A stretch of DNA of 64,000 nt from Agrobacterium sp. a22-2 (GTDB taxonomy: Bacteria > Pseudomonadota > Alphaproteobacteria > Rhizobiales > Rhizobiaceae): NCBI RefSeq assembly GCF_012276985.1, contig NZ_JAAXMM010000007.1:246777-310776 (forward strand), given 5' to 3'. A program made the position numbers and the translations under genes. The notes beneath the pieces are model-generated. The model saw nothing but the letters and a program-made list of their open reading frames with translations, was not told where the DNA came from and did not search any database. Position 1 is the first letter of the stretch, and each line of letters starts with the position of its first letter. Shown here one piece after another: positions 34,701-52,078 of this stretch.

Positions 34701-36270
34701 ATTTCTCGCCGAGCGGCTGCCCCGCTACCTCGTCCCGGACGCCTTCCTCTGGCTCGATCGGCTCCCCCTCACCGTCAATGGCAAGATCGACATCGCGGCG
34801 CTGCCGCTTCCGGATCTGACACATCGTGCCGGCCGTCCGCCGCAAGGCGAGACGGAAAGGGCGGTTGCCGCTGTCTTCGCCGAGGTCCTCGGGCATCCGG
34901 AGGTCTTGGCCACGGACGACTTCTTCGCGATCGGCGGCCATTCGCTGCTGGCCACCCGGCTTTCGGCACTCGCCAAATCGAGCTTCGGCCTCGACATCGC
35001 CATTGCCGACCTTTTCGAGGCACCGACGGTCGAGGCATTGGCAGCGAGAGTAAGCAACCGAAACGCGGGCCTAGTGGCTGCAGCAATGACATGCCGTGCC
35101 GATATCGCCCTCGCTCCGGGCATCCGCCCCGCAGCGCCGATTGGGTCTGCCCATCCGCCACTCCATGTATTCCTGACCGGCGCAACCGGTTTCCTCGGGA
35201 CCTATCTGCTCAGAGAATTGCTGGAAGACACGTCGCGCCGAGTCTCCTGCCTGGTCCGGGGCGTTGCCGGGGCAGACCGCCTGCGCCGGGCGCTTCAGTC
35301 CTACGATCTGTGGCGGGATGGCCTTGCGGACCGCATCGAGATCGTGCCGGGAGATCTCTCGAAGCCGAAATTCGGCATTCCTGATACCGCCTATAACGCA
35401 CTTGCCGAAAGCGTCGAAGCCATCATCCACAATGGCGCTGAAGTCCACCATCTCCACCCCTATGACCGGCTTCGCGCCAGCAATGTGTGCGGCACGGTCG
35501 AGGCGATCCGGCTGGCGGCGACGGGCCCGGGTCGTCCCTTGCATATTGTCTCCTCCCTCAGCGCCCTGACGCGCCGGGGAGCCGGCGGCGGCATAGCCGA
35601 AAGCACCACGATTCATGACTTCCCGCCGCCCTCGGGGGGATACAACCAGACCAAATGGGTCGCGGAACATCTCGCAGAAGCCGCGCGGGAGCGTGGCCTT
35701 CCCGTGACAATATACCGCCCAGGCGCGATTTCGGGCGATAGCCGCACTGGCGCCTTCAACCAAGCCGACATCCTTTGCCGGCTGATGCAGGGCTATATAC
35801 GCTCCGGCCTCGCGCCGGAGGGCGACACTCTGCTCGAAATGCTACCGGTCGATACTGTCGCCCGTGCCGTCGTGGCCCTGGCTGATCAGCCCTCCTCGAC
35901 CGGTCGGATTTTCCATCTCGTCCATTCCGCGCCGGTCTCCTCCGCGCTGCTTTTCGAAGCGGCGGCGGCCGAAGGGCTCCAACTGCAACGCATTCCTCGG
36001 TCCGCCTGGCGTGCCGAACTCGATCGCATCGCCCAGGAGGAGCCGGATCATCCGCTTTACGCCTTGATGGGGCTTTTCGAACAGGGGCCGACCGAGTCGC
36101 CACAGGCCAAGGTCCGCCCCATTGAACGCAGCGAGACGTGTCGCACCCTCGCGGCGGCATCGGTCGCCGAGCCGCCGCTCGACCTTCCCCTCTTCCGCTC
36201 CTATCTGCGCGCTTTCATTCGTGCGGGTGCGCTCGAACCTTCTAAGAAAGATGAGCAGAGATATGCTTGA
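31765..36270 (+). CDS. NRPS, TubC docking-C-A-T-reductase, reductive release module
   Basis: 1501 residues from the ATG at 31765, chosen because GGGAGG lies 6 bases upstream and the following MTAHETVEWLLLRLSEKGI is a TubC-type docking start. Docking about 1-55; C about 70-510 (HHIAGDG at 204); A about 530-1010 (TSGSTGRPKGV); T about 1035-1105 (IGGHSL); thioester reductase about 1135-1501 with VFLTGATGFLGTYLLRELL and the GGYNQTKWVAEHL Y-x-x-x-K site. The A-domain pocket reads by eye DAPTLGAVNK, nearest to aromatic (Tyr-type) codes, with modest certainty. The reductase would release the chain as an aldehyde using NAD(P)H. The downstream aminotransferase and methyltransferase fit formation of a dimethylated aminoquinolinium-type end group such as Dmaq in fabrubactin and anachelin (inference). 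Confidence 0.94.
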   Translation: MTAHETVEWLLLRLSEKGIRIANVDGRLRISGPETELTQDLTDAIRIRKAEIVAVLSSVATSSETITARHADTPPLSFAQQRLWFIDQMMPDAGLNHIPLAVEARGKIDLSALEASLQTVAERHAILRTRIATQDGLPSQRIVTDSRIPLRLIDRLDDTPDELELNRILHDEARHPFDLASQPPLRLTAIRLGAERTLLLLTLHHIAGDGWAMEVLLSDLSAIYAAKISGVNPDLPALPIQYGDFATWQRDHLAGAALDRSLAFWADHLKAPLPATQLPGDFPRPPVQANAGALHSIAFDADTTARLKALAKTEGATLFATLFAAFSTFVYRYTGQKDLVIGTPVANRRHRETEGLIGLFVNPLPVRAQLHPAASFCETLRQIQATLWSVLDHQDLPFEQLVEALKPKRDPSLHPLFQLKFQFDAKPAEKIRLPGLDLTRLPRQDGVAKLDLSLNLIDGGDTIYGSFEYDTALFHSETIAAFAAHFGVLVKAIAGAPETAIAALPLFDDRERERQIVEWNKTATPYDETAFFHTIFEAHAARAPEAIALIYVADGERRTLTYGDLNRRANQIAHRLRGLGAGPEIIVAIALDRGFDMVAAWLGVLKAGAAYLPLDPAYPAERLAMMLSDSGAKLVLTESGRTLPETVIRVDLDTDWSQPTAIDNPDVVNRPDHLAYIIYTSGSTGRPKGVLIEHKGLVNLTEHKIRTGRVKPGDCVLQFFSFSFDASIPELVMALGAGASLLLLPAADLLPGPTLAERMQAEAVTHVTMTPSALVALPAGEFPALRMVLTGGEAPTPELIDRWGAGRLFINAYGPTETTVNASMVPCGNGHPADATLLPAANKQLYVLDDNLEPVPVGQPGELHIGGLGVARGYHGRPALTAERFVPDPFCAEGGVLYRTGDRACQLADGRIRVLGRLDDQVKIRGYRIEPGEIEAVVLAHPAMAAATVSIREIDGEKRVIAYGVAKGKTTASAAEIKAFLAERLPRYLVPDAFLWLDRLPLTVNGKIDIAALPLPDLTHRAGRPPQGETERAVAAVFAEVLGHPEVLATDDFFAIGGHSLLATRLSALAKSSFGLDIAIADLFEAPTVEALAARVSNRNAGLVAAAMTCRADIALAPGIRPAAPIGSAHPPLHVFLTGATGFLGTYLLRELLEDTSRRVSCLVRGVAGADRLRRALQSYDLWRDGLADRIEIVPGDLSKPKFGIPDTAYNALAESVEAIIHNGAEVHHLHPYDRLRASNVCGTVEAIRLAATGPGRPLHIVSSLSALTRRGAGGGIAESTTIHDFPPPSGGYNQTKWVAEHLAEAARERGLPVTIYRPGAISGDSRTGAFNQADILCRLMQGYIRSGLAPEGDTLLEMLPVDTVARAVVALADQPSSTGRIFHLVHSAPVSSALLFEAAAAEGLQLQRIPRSAWRAELDRIAQEEPDHPLYALMGLFEQGPTESPQAKVRPIERSETCRTLAAASVAEPPLDLPLFRSYLRAFIRAGALEPSKKDEQRYA

Positions 36271-37153
36271 ACAAGCCAGCAAATATGATCACTGGGCGTG
36301 GCTCTACAACCAGACGCTCGGCCCCCGCTACGGCGCGCACAAGATTGGACCGATCGAGCGCGTGGTGCTTCCCCATGTCCCGGCCGGTGGCGCCATCCTG
36401 GATCTATGCTGCGGCACCGGTCAGCTCGCGGCCGCGCTCGCTGAACGCGGCTTTGAGGTGACCGGTCTCGACGGCTCCGTCGACATGCTGCGCCACGCAC
36501 GCGAAAACGCCTCGTCAGCGACCTTCACTGAGGGCGACGCCTGCGATTTCACCTTCGACAAACCTTTTGACGCCGTGCTCTGCACCAGCGCGTCGCTCAA
36601 TCACATGCAAGGCCTTGATGACCTGATCGCTGTCTTTTCGAGTGTCAGCCGCGCACTGAAACCGGGCGGCGTCTTCGTCTTCGACATAAACCATCCGGCC
36701 CAGATGTCGCGCTATTGGCATGGCCGTCCGACGGAAGGCGAGATCAATGCCGACTTTGCTTGGCTGATTACGCCGCACTACGACTCCGCTGCAGGGCGCG
36801 GCGCCTTCACCGTGGATATCTACCGCCGTCCCGATATACATCCCATCTCTGTTCTCGATCGACTGGCCGGCGGATTGACGCGGCCACGGCGCCTGCGCCG
36901 CGTCCGTCTGGCGCTTCTCTCCCGCTTCCGCCGCCTGCGACCGCATTGGGAGCACCACTCCGTTGTCAACCGTATCTGGGGCCACGACCTCGACGCCGTC
37001 TCGCTGGCGCTCCACGAAAGCGGTTTTTCGGCTGAGCTGCGCAGCACGCAGGGCGGGCCGATCGATGACCGCCATGCCGCCTATTTTTTCTGCCGGAAAT
37101 CGTCCATCGCCGGAGTAAAGGCCGAGGCCCGTATGCTGGAGGCATCCCGATGA
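36263..37153 (+). CDS. SAM-dependent methyltransferase (class I)
   Basis: About 296 residues. The SAM fold is clear: AILDLCCGTGQLAAALAERG near residues 47-66, FEVTGLDGSVDMLRHARENA, DKPFDAVLCTSASLNHM, and LKPGGVFVFDINHPAQMSRY. The best start is the ATG at 36263, overlapping the NRPS stop by 8 bases; another ATG at 36251 is possible. The next gene starts in an ATGA overlap, so the set is translationally coupled. Together with the reductase module and the aminotransferase, the likely task is N-methylation of the aminated aromatic end group, as needed for an N,N-dimethyl ring. The number of methyl transfers cannot be told. Confidence 0.88.
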   Translation: MLEQASKYDHWAWLYNQTLGPRYGAHKIGPIERVVLPHVPAGGAILDLCCGTGQLAAALAERGFEVTGLDGSVDMLRHARENASSATFTEGDACDFTFDKPFDAVLCTSASLNHMQGLDDLIAVFSSVSRALKPGGVFVFDINHPAQMSRYWHGRPTEGEINADFAWLITPHYDSAAGRGAFTVDIYRRPDIHPISVLDRLAGGLTRPRRLRRVRLALLSRFRRLRPHWEHHSVVNRIWGHDLDAVSLALHESGFSAELRSTQGGPIDDRHAAYFFCRKSSIAGVKAEARMLEASR

Positions 37154-38550
37154 ACGCGTTCGCAGGCAGCCCGACGCCAGCCTCCGCGGCGGCGGCCATC
37201 ATCGCCGCCTTCAACCGCAAGACGGAAAAGTCCAAGCTGGCAAGCGTTGAGAACCGACGCGTGCTCTCCGACAAGTCGGCGATAGGCGTCCCCTTCTCGT
37301 TGATGGCCAAGGAGGCGCTCTACCCGATCGTCGTGGAACGTGCGGAAGGTGCAGTCCTCCATGATCTCGACGGCAATCGCTATGTCGATGTCCTGATGGG
37401 TATGGGCATCAACCTCTTCGGCCACAATCCGCCCTTCATCCGCGCGGCGCTGGAAGCGCAACTTGCCAAGGGCTTTGCGCTCGGGCCGCAATCTGATCTT
37501 GCGGGCGAGACCGCCGCGCTGTTCTGCAGGCTGACGGGTAAGGATCGCGTGACCTTCACCAATACGGGCACCGAAGCGGTGATGACCGCGCTCCGGCTCG
37601 CGCGCGCGGCGACCGGACGGCGCAAGGTCGCGATGTTCATCGGCTCGTATCACGGTCATTCGGATCAGGTCCTGAACCGCATTGCCGGTCCCGACGACCC
37701 CAGGACCGTTCCCGCCTTTACCGGCATTTCTCCCGCGACAGCGGAAGATGTCGTGTTGCTCCCCTATGACGATCCACGCGCGCTGGAAATCCTCGAGCGC
37801 GACGGTGAAACGTTTGCCGCCGTACTGGTCGAGCCCGTGCAGAGCCGCAATATCGATGTCCAGCCCCGTGCCTTTCTGCATGCGCTGCGCGACCTCACGC
37901 AGCGAGCTGGCACTGTCCTCATTTTCGACGAGATGATCAGCGGCTTCCGTGTGGCGCCAGGCGGTGCACAGGCATATTTCGGCGTAGAGGCGGATCTCGC
38001 CACCTACGGCAAGATTGCCGGCGGCGGACTGCCATTGGCGGTGATCGCTGGCAGCAATCAGCTGATGAATCATATAGACGGCGGCCCATGGTCCTTTGGT
38101 GACGATTCCGTTCCGCCCGTCCAGCCGACCTTCTTTGCCGGGACCTATTGCCGCCATCCGCTGGCGCTTGCGGCCGCGCGCGCCGCGGCAACTTACATGC
38201 TGGAGCAGGGCCAGGCGCTGCAGGACAGTCTCAACGCGCGCACCTGCGCTCTTGTCGAGCGGCTCAATGGATCGCTCGCGGCAGCACGGCTCCCCGTCGT
38301 TTTCACGCAATTCGGCTCCTTCTTTGCGGTCGCGGTCAATCGCAGTCGCATCCCGCCGCTTGCGCTCGGGCTGCTGTCGCTCGAACTTCTGACCGCCGGA
38401 ATTCACCTGCGCGGCGGTGACAAGGGCGGCTTCCTTTCCACGGCCCATTCGGATGGCGACATCACGGCCATCCACGATGCCTTCCTGAACGGCCTGCAAT
38501 CGCTGGCAGGTTTCGGCCTTCTCCCCCTCATCGATGGAACAACGCCATGA
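37150..38550 (+). CDS. Class III PLP-dependent aminotransferase (glutamate-1-semialdehyde aminomutase-like)
   Basis: 466 residues. Class III features: TFTNTGTEAVMTALRLARAA near residue 136, MFIGSYHGHSDQVLNRIAG near 158, VLIFDEMISGFRVAPGGAQA near 257, and the PLP lysine in LATYGKIAGGGLPLAVIAGS near 284. The overall build resembles GSA aminomutases found fused or adjacent to PKS/NRPS lines. It overlaps its neighbours by ATGA on both sides. I infer that it transaminates the aldehyde released by the reductase domain encoded two genes upstream. An alternative would be on-line amination of a beta-keto intermediate, but no such fusion exists here. Confidence 0.92.
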   Translation: MNAFAGSPTPASAAAAIIAAFNRKTEKSKLASVENRRVLSDKSAIGVPFSLMAKEALYPIVVERAEGAVLHDLDGNRYVDVLMGMGINLFGHNPPFIRAALEAQLAKGFALGPQSDLAGETAALFCRLTGKDRVTFTNTGTEAVMTALRLARAATGRRKVAMFIGSYHGHSDQVLNRIAGPDDPRTVPAFTGISPATAEDVVLLPYDDPRALEILERDGETFAAVLVEPVQSRNIDVQPRAFLHALRDLTQRAGTVLIFDEMISGFRVAPGGAQAYFGVEADLATYGKIAGGGLPLAVIAGSNQLMNHIDGGPWSFGDDSVPPVQPTFFAGTYCRHPLALAAARAAATYMLEQGQALQDSLNARTCALVERLNGSLAAARLPVVFTQFGSFFAVAVNRSRIPPLALGLLSLELLTAGIHLRGGDKGGFLSTAHSDGDITAIHDAFLNGLQSLAGFGLLPLIDGTTP

Positions 38551-38774
38551 GCAACCAGGATCAAGCCACCGACTTCCCGCACCGTGTCGTCATCAGCGAT
38601 GAGGAGCGATACTCAATTTGGCCGACCTACAAGGCCATCCCCTATGGCTGGCGCGATGGCGGCTTCGAGGGATCGAAGCAAGCCTGCCTCGATCACATCG
38701 CCGCAGTCTGGACCGACATGCGTCCACTATCGCTCCGCCGCCAGATGGATGGCGACTCGTCGGCCAACCTGTAA
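38547..38774 (+). CDS. MbtH-family NRPS chaperone
   Basis: 75 residues with the family signature: YSIWPTYKAIPYGWRDGGFE (conserved S-x-W-P and P-x-G-W) and CLDHIAAVWTDMRPLSLRRQ (conserved D-H-I, W-T-D-M-R-P-L-S-L). MbtH proteins bind NRPS adenylation domains and raise their solubility or activity. Its start overlaps the aminotransferase stop (ATGA). It is the only MbtH gene in the window, so it probably serves several or all of the five A domains. Confidence 0.95.
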   Translation: MSNQDQATDFPHRVVISDEERYSIWPTYKAIPYGWRDGGFEGSKQACLDHIAAVWTDMRPLSLRRQMDGDSSANL

Positions 38775-38786
38775 GGAGATGCGCCC

Positions 38787-39365
38787 TTGAGCCAGCATCA
38801 ACGCGCTCTCAGCCCGGAAGGCTCGAACGAGGAGAACCGTTTCGACGACACACCGGTCCACAACAAGGTCACGCTGACGGAGGTGAAAGCCTCCGGGCAG
38901 ATGGAAGAGCCGACCGAGGAGACTTGGCTCGACCTTCCGCTTCCTGGCAAGTTGCCTGCCGAAACGCCGCTCAGTGAGATCGAAAAACGGCGCATGCATG
39001 GCGTCCTTTCCGGTCTCCTCGACGCGCTCGCGCTCGATCATCCGGCAAACGTCGGACAGCTGGGCGCGTTGCTGGCCGATCTCGGCAAGGCGACGACCGA
39101 AAGGCTGGAAATCGACACGACGGGGCTGCCGATCACGCCCTTTCAGGCGACGGACTACGACCGCTATTTCCGCGTCAACCGCCAGTCCGTGGACGAACCT
39201 GCCGTCGCCATGGTGCGCAGCCTCGTCCAGACGGTGCACGCCGTCACGCAGCTCTTCGCCCGCAGCAAAGAGCTCCCTGCGGTCCACGTGCGCCGTCAGA
39301 TGGAAGGATTTGAAAGCCACGCACATCTGCTTGCCCGGACCTTCGGACTGGAGCCACTTCGATGA
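38787..39365 (+). CDS. Unrecognised siderophore-locus protein 1
   Basis: 192 residues with a TTG start at 38787, supported by AAGGAG 8 bases upstream and no usable ATG nearby. It is hydrophilic at the N-terminus (residues 1-55) and then helical: IEKRRMHGVLSGLLDALALD, GLPITPFQATDYDRYFRVNR, VAMVRSLVQTVHAVTQLFAR, VRRQMEGFESHAHLLARTFG. No signal peptide, membrane segment or domain I can name. Histidines are scattered, and YDRYFRVNRQ is a conserved-looking block. It lies between mbtH and another unknown gene, coupled to the latter by ATGA, so the two products probably work together. A role in oxidative tailoring of the aromatic unit is an open guess. Confidence 0.8.
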   Translation: MSQHQRALSPEGSNEENRFDDTPVHNKVTLTEVKASGQMEEPTEETWLDLPLPGKLPAETPLSEIEKRRMHGVLSGLLDALALDHPANVGQLGALLADLGKATTERLEIDTTGLPITPFQATDYDRYFRVNRQSVDEPAVAMVRSLVQTVHAVTQLFARSKELPAVHVRRQMEGFESHAHLLARTFGLEPLR

Positions 39366-39922
39366 TGGCCATCAGTCCTCCCTCTCCTTATGCGCTCTGG
39401 CGGGAGTTTCACTGGGCTTTCTTCTTGAACGTTCAGGGCCTCATCGTTGCGCTTCGCCGATTCCGGCTGGCGCTGGAGCGCGGCCTCGTAACCTCCGCCG
39501 AGGAGGAACTCAACACCGCCTCGACACTGCTCGTCTCCTCGGCGGCTTCCATGGAACTTGCCGCCAGTTTTCCGAAAGACGTCTATGAGACGACGGTCCG
39601 CGTCTCCATGACCCAGCCGAACGTGGAGTCGGACGACTTCAGCGGCCTCATGTCCTGGGAACACGCCGTCCTTGTCGAGGTCTGGCGAGATCTTCGCCCG
39701 ATCTTCGAAGCGCTACCGGATGAACTCGCCGTCGCCCATTCCGGTTTCATCGCCGCCTATAAGTACCTTGCCGAAAGCCATACCAGCGTCTGCTCCCGCT
39801 TCGTCGACAGCGGAAGTCTTCGCTTCGAGGACCGCAATGCGGTCGAGACGCTGCGCCGCTTCGAACGCGGCCGGCTCGGCCTCATCGACCCCAAGGGCAA
39901 AGGTTGCCCATTCCATTCCTGA
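39362..39922 (+). CDS. Unrecognised siderophore-locus protein 2 (CPFH tail)
   Basis: 186 residues, mostly helical. It opens with YALWREFHWAFFLNVQGLIV and ALRRFRLALERG, has histidines at SWEHAVLVEVWRDL, VAHSGFIAAYKYLAESHTSV, and ends KGKGCPFHS. The C-terminal Cys-Pro motif and aromatic/histidine-rich helices recall haem or metal proteins, but this is resemblance only. Overlap with the preceding gene (ATGA) and a 30-base gap before the PKS gene place it firmly in the biosynthetic operon. No enzyme for making a catechol from tyrosine is otherwise visible in the locus, so this pair is the obvious candidate to look at (inference). Confidence 0.8.
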   Translation: MMAISPPSPYALWREFHWAFFLNVQGLIVALRRFRLALERGLVTSAEEELNTASTLLVSSAASMELAASFPKDVYETTVRVSMTQPNVESDDFSGLMSWEHAVLVEVWRDLRPIFEALPDELAVAHSGFIAAYKYLAESHTSVCSRFVDSGSLRFEDRNAVETLRRFERGRLGLIDPKGKGCPFHS

Positions 39923-39952
39923 CCGCCTCAAGAACAGCCGAGGAATTTTGCC

Positions 39953-42900
39953 ATGAACGACCTGTCCGCAGCCTCTCTTTCCGGTGACAACGCGCATCAT
40001 ATCGCCGTCATCGGCATGGCCGGCCGCTTTCCCGGTGCGTCGGATGTCGAGCGCTTCTGGCAGAACCTGGTTGATGGCGTGGAATCGATCGAGCGCCTCT
40101 CGCCGGAGGCGCTCAAGGAACGGGGCGTTTCGGCCGAAACGGCAGCGCTTCCCGATTTTGTCGCGGCCAGCGCGCCGTTAGCTGGTACGGATCGTTTCGA
40201 TGCGGCATTTTTTGGCTACAGCCCGGCAGAGGCCGAAATTCTCGATCCGCAGCAACGCGTCTTCCTCGAATGCGCCTGGCACGCATTGGAATCCGCCGGC
40301 TATGTCGGTGATCGCTACACTCGGCCGATTGGCGTCTTCGCTTCGGCAGGCATCAACACCTATCTGCTCAACCTGCATGACAATGGCCGCATCCGCGAGA
40401 CCGTTACACCCTATGAGATCTTCGTCGGCAACGACAAGGATTTCCTGGCGACCCGTACGGCCTTCAAGCTGAACCTGCGCGGCCCGGCGATCACTGTGCA
40501 AACGGCATGCTCCTCCTCGCTCGTGGCGGTTCATATGGCCGTCCAGAGCCTGCTGTCCGGCGATTGCGACATGGCGCTCGCTGGCGGCATCGCACTCTCG
40601 CAATCCTCCGGCTACCGCGCTCGCGAGGGCGGCATCCTGTCGCCTGATGGCCATTGCCGGGCCTTCGATGCGGCCTCGGGCGGCACAGTGCCCGGCAGCG
40701 GTATCGGCATCGTCGTCCTGAAGCGGCTGGAGGATGCACTTGCCGATGGCGACACGATCAACGCTGTCATCCTGGGCTCTGCGATCAACAATGACGGCGC
40801 GTTGAAGGCGAGTTTTACTGCGCCGCAGGTCGACAGCCAGGCAGCGGTGATCGCCGATGCCCAGACCATGGCAGGCGTGCGCGCCGAAACGATCGGCTAT
40901 ATCGAGGCGCACGGCACCGGCACCAAGCTCGGCGATCCCATCGAGGTCGCGGCCCTGACCAAGGCTTTCCGTCGCGACACGCAACGCCGGGGCTTTTGCG
41001 CGCTCGGCTCCGTCAAGACCAATATCGGCCATCTCGACACCGCCGCTGGCATAGCCGGTTTCATTAAAGCCGTGCTGGCGCTGAAACACCGGCGCATCCC
41101 GGCGAGCCTGCATTATGAAAACCCCAACCCGCAGATCGATTTCAAGGTGAGCCCCTTCTTTGTCAACCAGACGCTCCGCGACTGGGACAATCAGATCGGT
41201 GCGCGCCGCGCAGGCGTAAGTTCCTTCGGGATCGGCGGGACAAATGTTCATGTCGTGCTGGAGGAGGCGCCGCCCCGTCCGATCGCAAAGACAGGTGAGG
41301 GCCTGGAACTGATCCTCCTCTCGGCGCACACCGATGCGCAGCTTGACGCCAGTGCTGAGGCCCTCGCCGCGCATCTTGATGGTGAAGACGTACCGGCCTT
41401 GGCTGACGTTGCGCACACGCTCCGCCGTGGTCGCCGCGATTTTGCCAAGCGTCGCTTCGTCGTCGCGCGAGATGCAAAAATGGCGGCTGCACGCTTGCGA
41501 ACCGCTTCCCATAGCAGCACGGCCGGCGGCCAACCGGCGGAGGCCGTCTTCCTGTTTCCCGGCCAGGGCAGCCCCTACCCGGCGATGGGCAAGGCACTTT
41601 ACGCAGATCTTCCGGAATTCCGCGCACCGTTCGATGCCTGCGCAGCCGAACTCGAGCGCCTGATGGGCATGGACTTTAATGCTTGGCTTTTCTCCGGCGC
41701 CGATGATCTTCATCGCACCGACCTGGCCCAGCCCGCCCTCTTTGCCATCGAGTATGCGCTTGCCCAGGCGCTGATGACCAATGGCGTGGTCCCAAAGGCT
41801 TTGCATGGTCACAGCATCGGGGAATATGTTGCCGCCTGCCTCGCGGGCGTCTTCGATCTGAACACGGCGCTCCAGCTCGTGGTCGCGCGCGGCCGGTTGA
41901 TGCAGGCCGCCGCCCCGGGCGCCATGCTCGCGGTAATGCATGTAGACCAGCCGATCGAGCCCTGGCTCGGCGGCGACATCACGCTCGCGGCCGCCAATGC
42001 GCCCGGCTTCAGCGTCCTCTCCGGTCCAGTTGAGGCCGTCGCTAATCTCCGGATCCGTCTAAAGGAGAAGGGTATTGCAGGCCACCTGCTCAAGACCTCG
42101 CACGCCTTCCATTCGCCGATGATGGCCGATGCGGCGGCGCAGTTCCGCAACGTCGTTGCCGGCGTCGGCCTGTCAGCGCCGCAAGTGGCGCTGATCTCCA
42201 ATGTGACGGGGACGTGGCTGACGGCCGAGGATGCCACCGACCCGGACTATTGGGTGCGTCACCTCTTGCACCCCGTCCGCTTCCAGGAGGGTACGCATAC
42301 ACTGCAGTCACTCCGCGCGCCGGTTTTCATGGAAGTCGGCCCGGGCCGTGCGCTCGGCACACTGACCGCCGCGGCCGGCGTTGATACAGCGCGAATCGTC
42401 GCAACGCTTGAGGACGGTATGGACGAGGCGGAGCGAGCCCTTTGCGCAATCGGTCGGTTCTGGCAACTGAACGGCGCGCTGGATTCGGTAGAGACGCCCG
42501 GCCGACGCCGCGTCCCGCTTCCCACCTATCCATTTCAAAGCGAGCGCTACTGGATAGACGCCGACGGCGGGCGAGCACCTGCCACGGGCGCGGCGGAGAG
42601 CGGTGAAGGTCCCGGCCTCTACCGCACTGTCTGGCGTCGCGCCCTATCGGGCGGCGGCACCGGCCCATTAAAAGGCCGTATCCTCATTTTCGACGATGGT
42701 CAGCTCGGCACGACCCTTGCTACCGAGCTTGAGCGGAGTGGAGCGGAGCCTTATCGCGCCATCGTCGGTGCCAGTTTCGGCGAACCGGACTTCCGCTGCT
42801 TCAGCCTCCGCCCCGGTAGGAGCGACGACTACACCAGTCTTCTCAATGCCCTCGACGAGCGCGGAGCAAGCCCCGACCATATCGTCTTCGGCTGGCCACT

Positions 42901-44349
42901 GGCGACAGCCCCAAGTGAGTCGCTGGAAGCCCATGCGCACGCTCTTTTGGCACTCGTCCGGGAACTGGCGAAGAACGACCGCGCGGTCACCCTCACGCTT
43001 CTGACGCGCTCGGTAGCCGATGTTACGGGCCTGGAAGACCTCGATGTCGCGCAGGCCCTGGTTGCCGGTGGTCTGCAGGTGATCAGCCAAGAACATCCCT
43101 CGCTCCGGTGCCGTCATATTGATATCGACGCGGCCAGGTCCATCGATATCGCAAGGCGCATTCGCGAAGCCCTTTCGAGCAAGGACGATATCGTCGCGTT
43201 CCGCGGTGCGCATCGCTGGCTTCCAGAAACGGAACGGGTCGAGGCCCCGGAAGGCGGCCCGGCCTTTAAAACCAACGGCACCTATGTCGTCGTCGGCAAT
43301 GTCGCGGATGGTGTCGGCCGAACCTGGGTCGATGCCCTGTCCAGCCTCGGCGCGACGGTCGCGCTGCTTCACGATTCCACGGCACCGGCTTTCGAGCACT
43401 CCGCACGGTTCGAGCGTCGGCTCGACTGTGGCGACGTGGCGGCATTGGCGAGCGCACTTGACGACGTCTCCGCCGGACTCGGCCGGATCGACGGCATCTT
43501 CCTCAGCCTGCCGCAGTCGAACCACCGGTCTGCCGCGCTGATCGGCGAACTGACGGATGCGCACTGGGCATACAATCTTTCAGGCAAGCTTCGCCCGGTC
43601 CGCGCGCTCCGCGACGCCGCCGCGAGCCGCAAGATCGGCTTCTGCTGTGTTCAGTCTTCGCTCTCGATCCTCGTCGGTGGCCTAGGCCTTGCCGCCTATG
43701 CCGCAACACACAACGCGATCGACCGGATCGTGGCCGAAGAAAACAAGACCGCAACCACCCCATGGTTGGCGATCGGCTACCCGCTGATCGAGGCAAAATC
43801 CGGCACGACCGCGCCGGCGACAGGGCGAGCGAACGCCTTCGCGATATCGACGGAGGCCGCCTGGGATTTCACCCGGCGCCTTATCGAGAACGGCGCGGCC
43901 GGGCAGACCATGCTTTCGGGCGGAACCATTCCGCCGGTCGTCTCCGACACCGCCGCGCAAGAGCCAGCCACCCAGGATGGCGGACGCGGCCGGCGCGACC
44001 TCGGCGTCACCTACCGTGCGCCGGGCAATGACGTCGAGGCAAAGATCGTCGGGATTTTTGAAGAGATCCTCGGCCTGTCGCCCATCGGCGCCGATGACGG
44101 GTTTTATGAGCTCGGCGGTCATTCCCTGCTCGCAATCCGCGCCGTCGCGAAACTTCGCGAAGCCTTCCCCGTCGATGTCGCCATGCGCGAGCTGCTTTTC
44201 GACAATCCGACCGCAGCGGCTATCGCCAGGACCATTTCGCAGCGCATGGCCGAGCCCACAGATCTGGCCGCCATTGCCGACCTTCTCGACGAGGTCGGCA
44301 ACCTGTCCGACGCCGACGTAAGCCGGCTTCTCGCCGGAGGAAATGCACG

Positions 44350-44353
<4 letters not shown>
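39953..44353 (+). CDS. Type I polyketide synthase, KS-AT-KR-ACP (KR probably inactive)
   Basis: 1466 residues. KS about 15-440 with Cys186 in TACSSS, His320 (EAHGTGT) and His360; AT about 530-840 with GHSIGEY (Ser621) and HAFH at 717-720, so malonyl-CoA; KR region about 890-1290; ACP with Ser1391 in LGGHSL. In the KR the NADPH loop reads YVVVGNVADGVG (1111-1122), not G-G-x-G-x-x-G. The catalytic block is AAYAATHNA with the usual Asn shifted, and the Lys region (WAYNLSGKLRP) is altered, so reduction is unlikely. GAGGAA precedes the ATG. Very similar in plan to the PKS of the left arm, so the two probably arose by duplication, but this one is more decayed in its KR. Confidence 0.93.
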
Positions 44354-52071
<7,718 letters not shown>

Positions 52072-52078
52072 GGACACC

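Noticed and set aside
40178..41941. 587-codon minus-strand frame over the second PKS
   Set aside because: Antisense shadow; the sense strand holds a complete KS-AT with active-site motifs.
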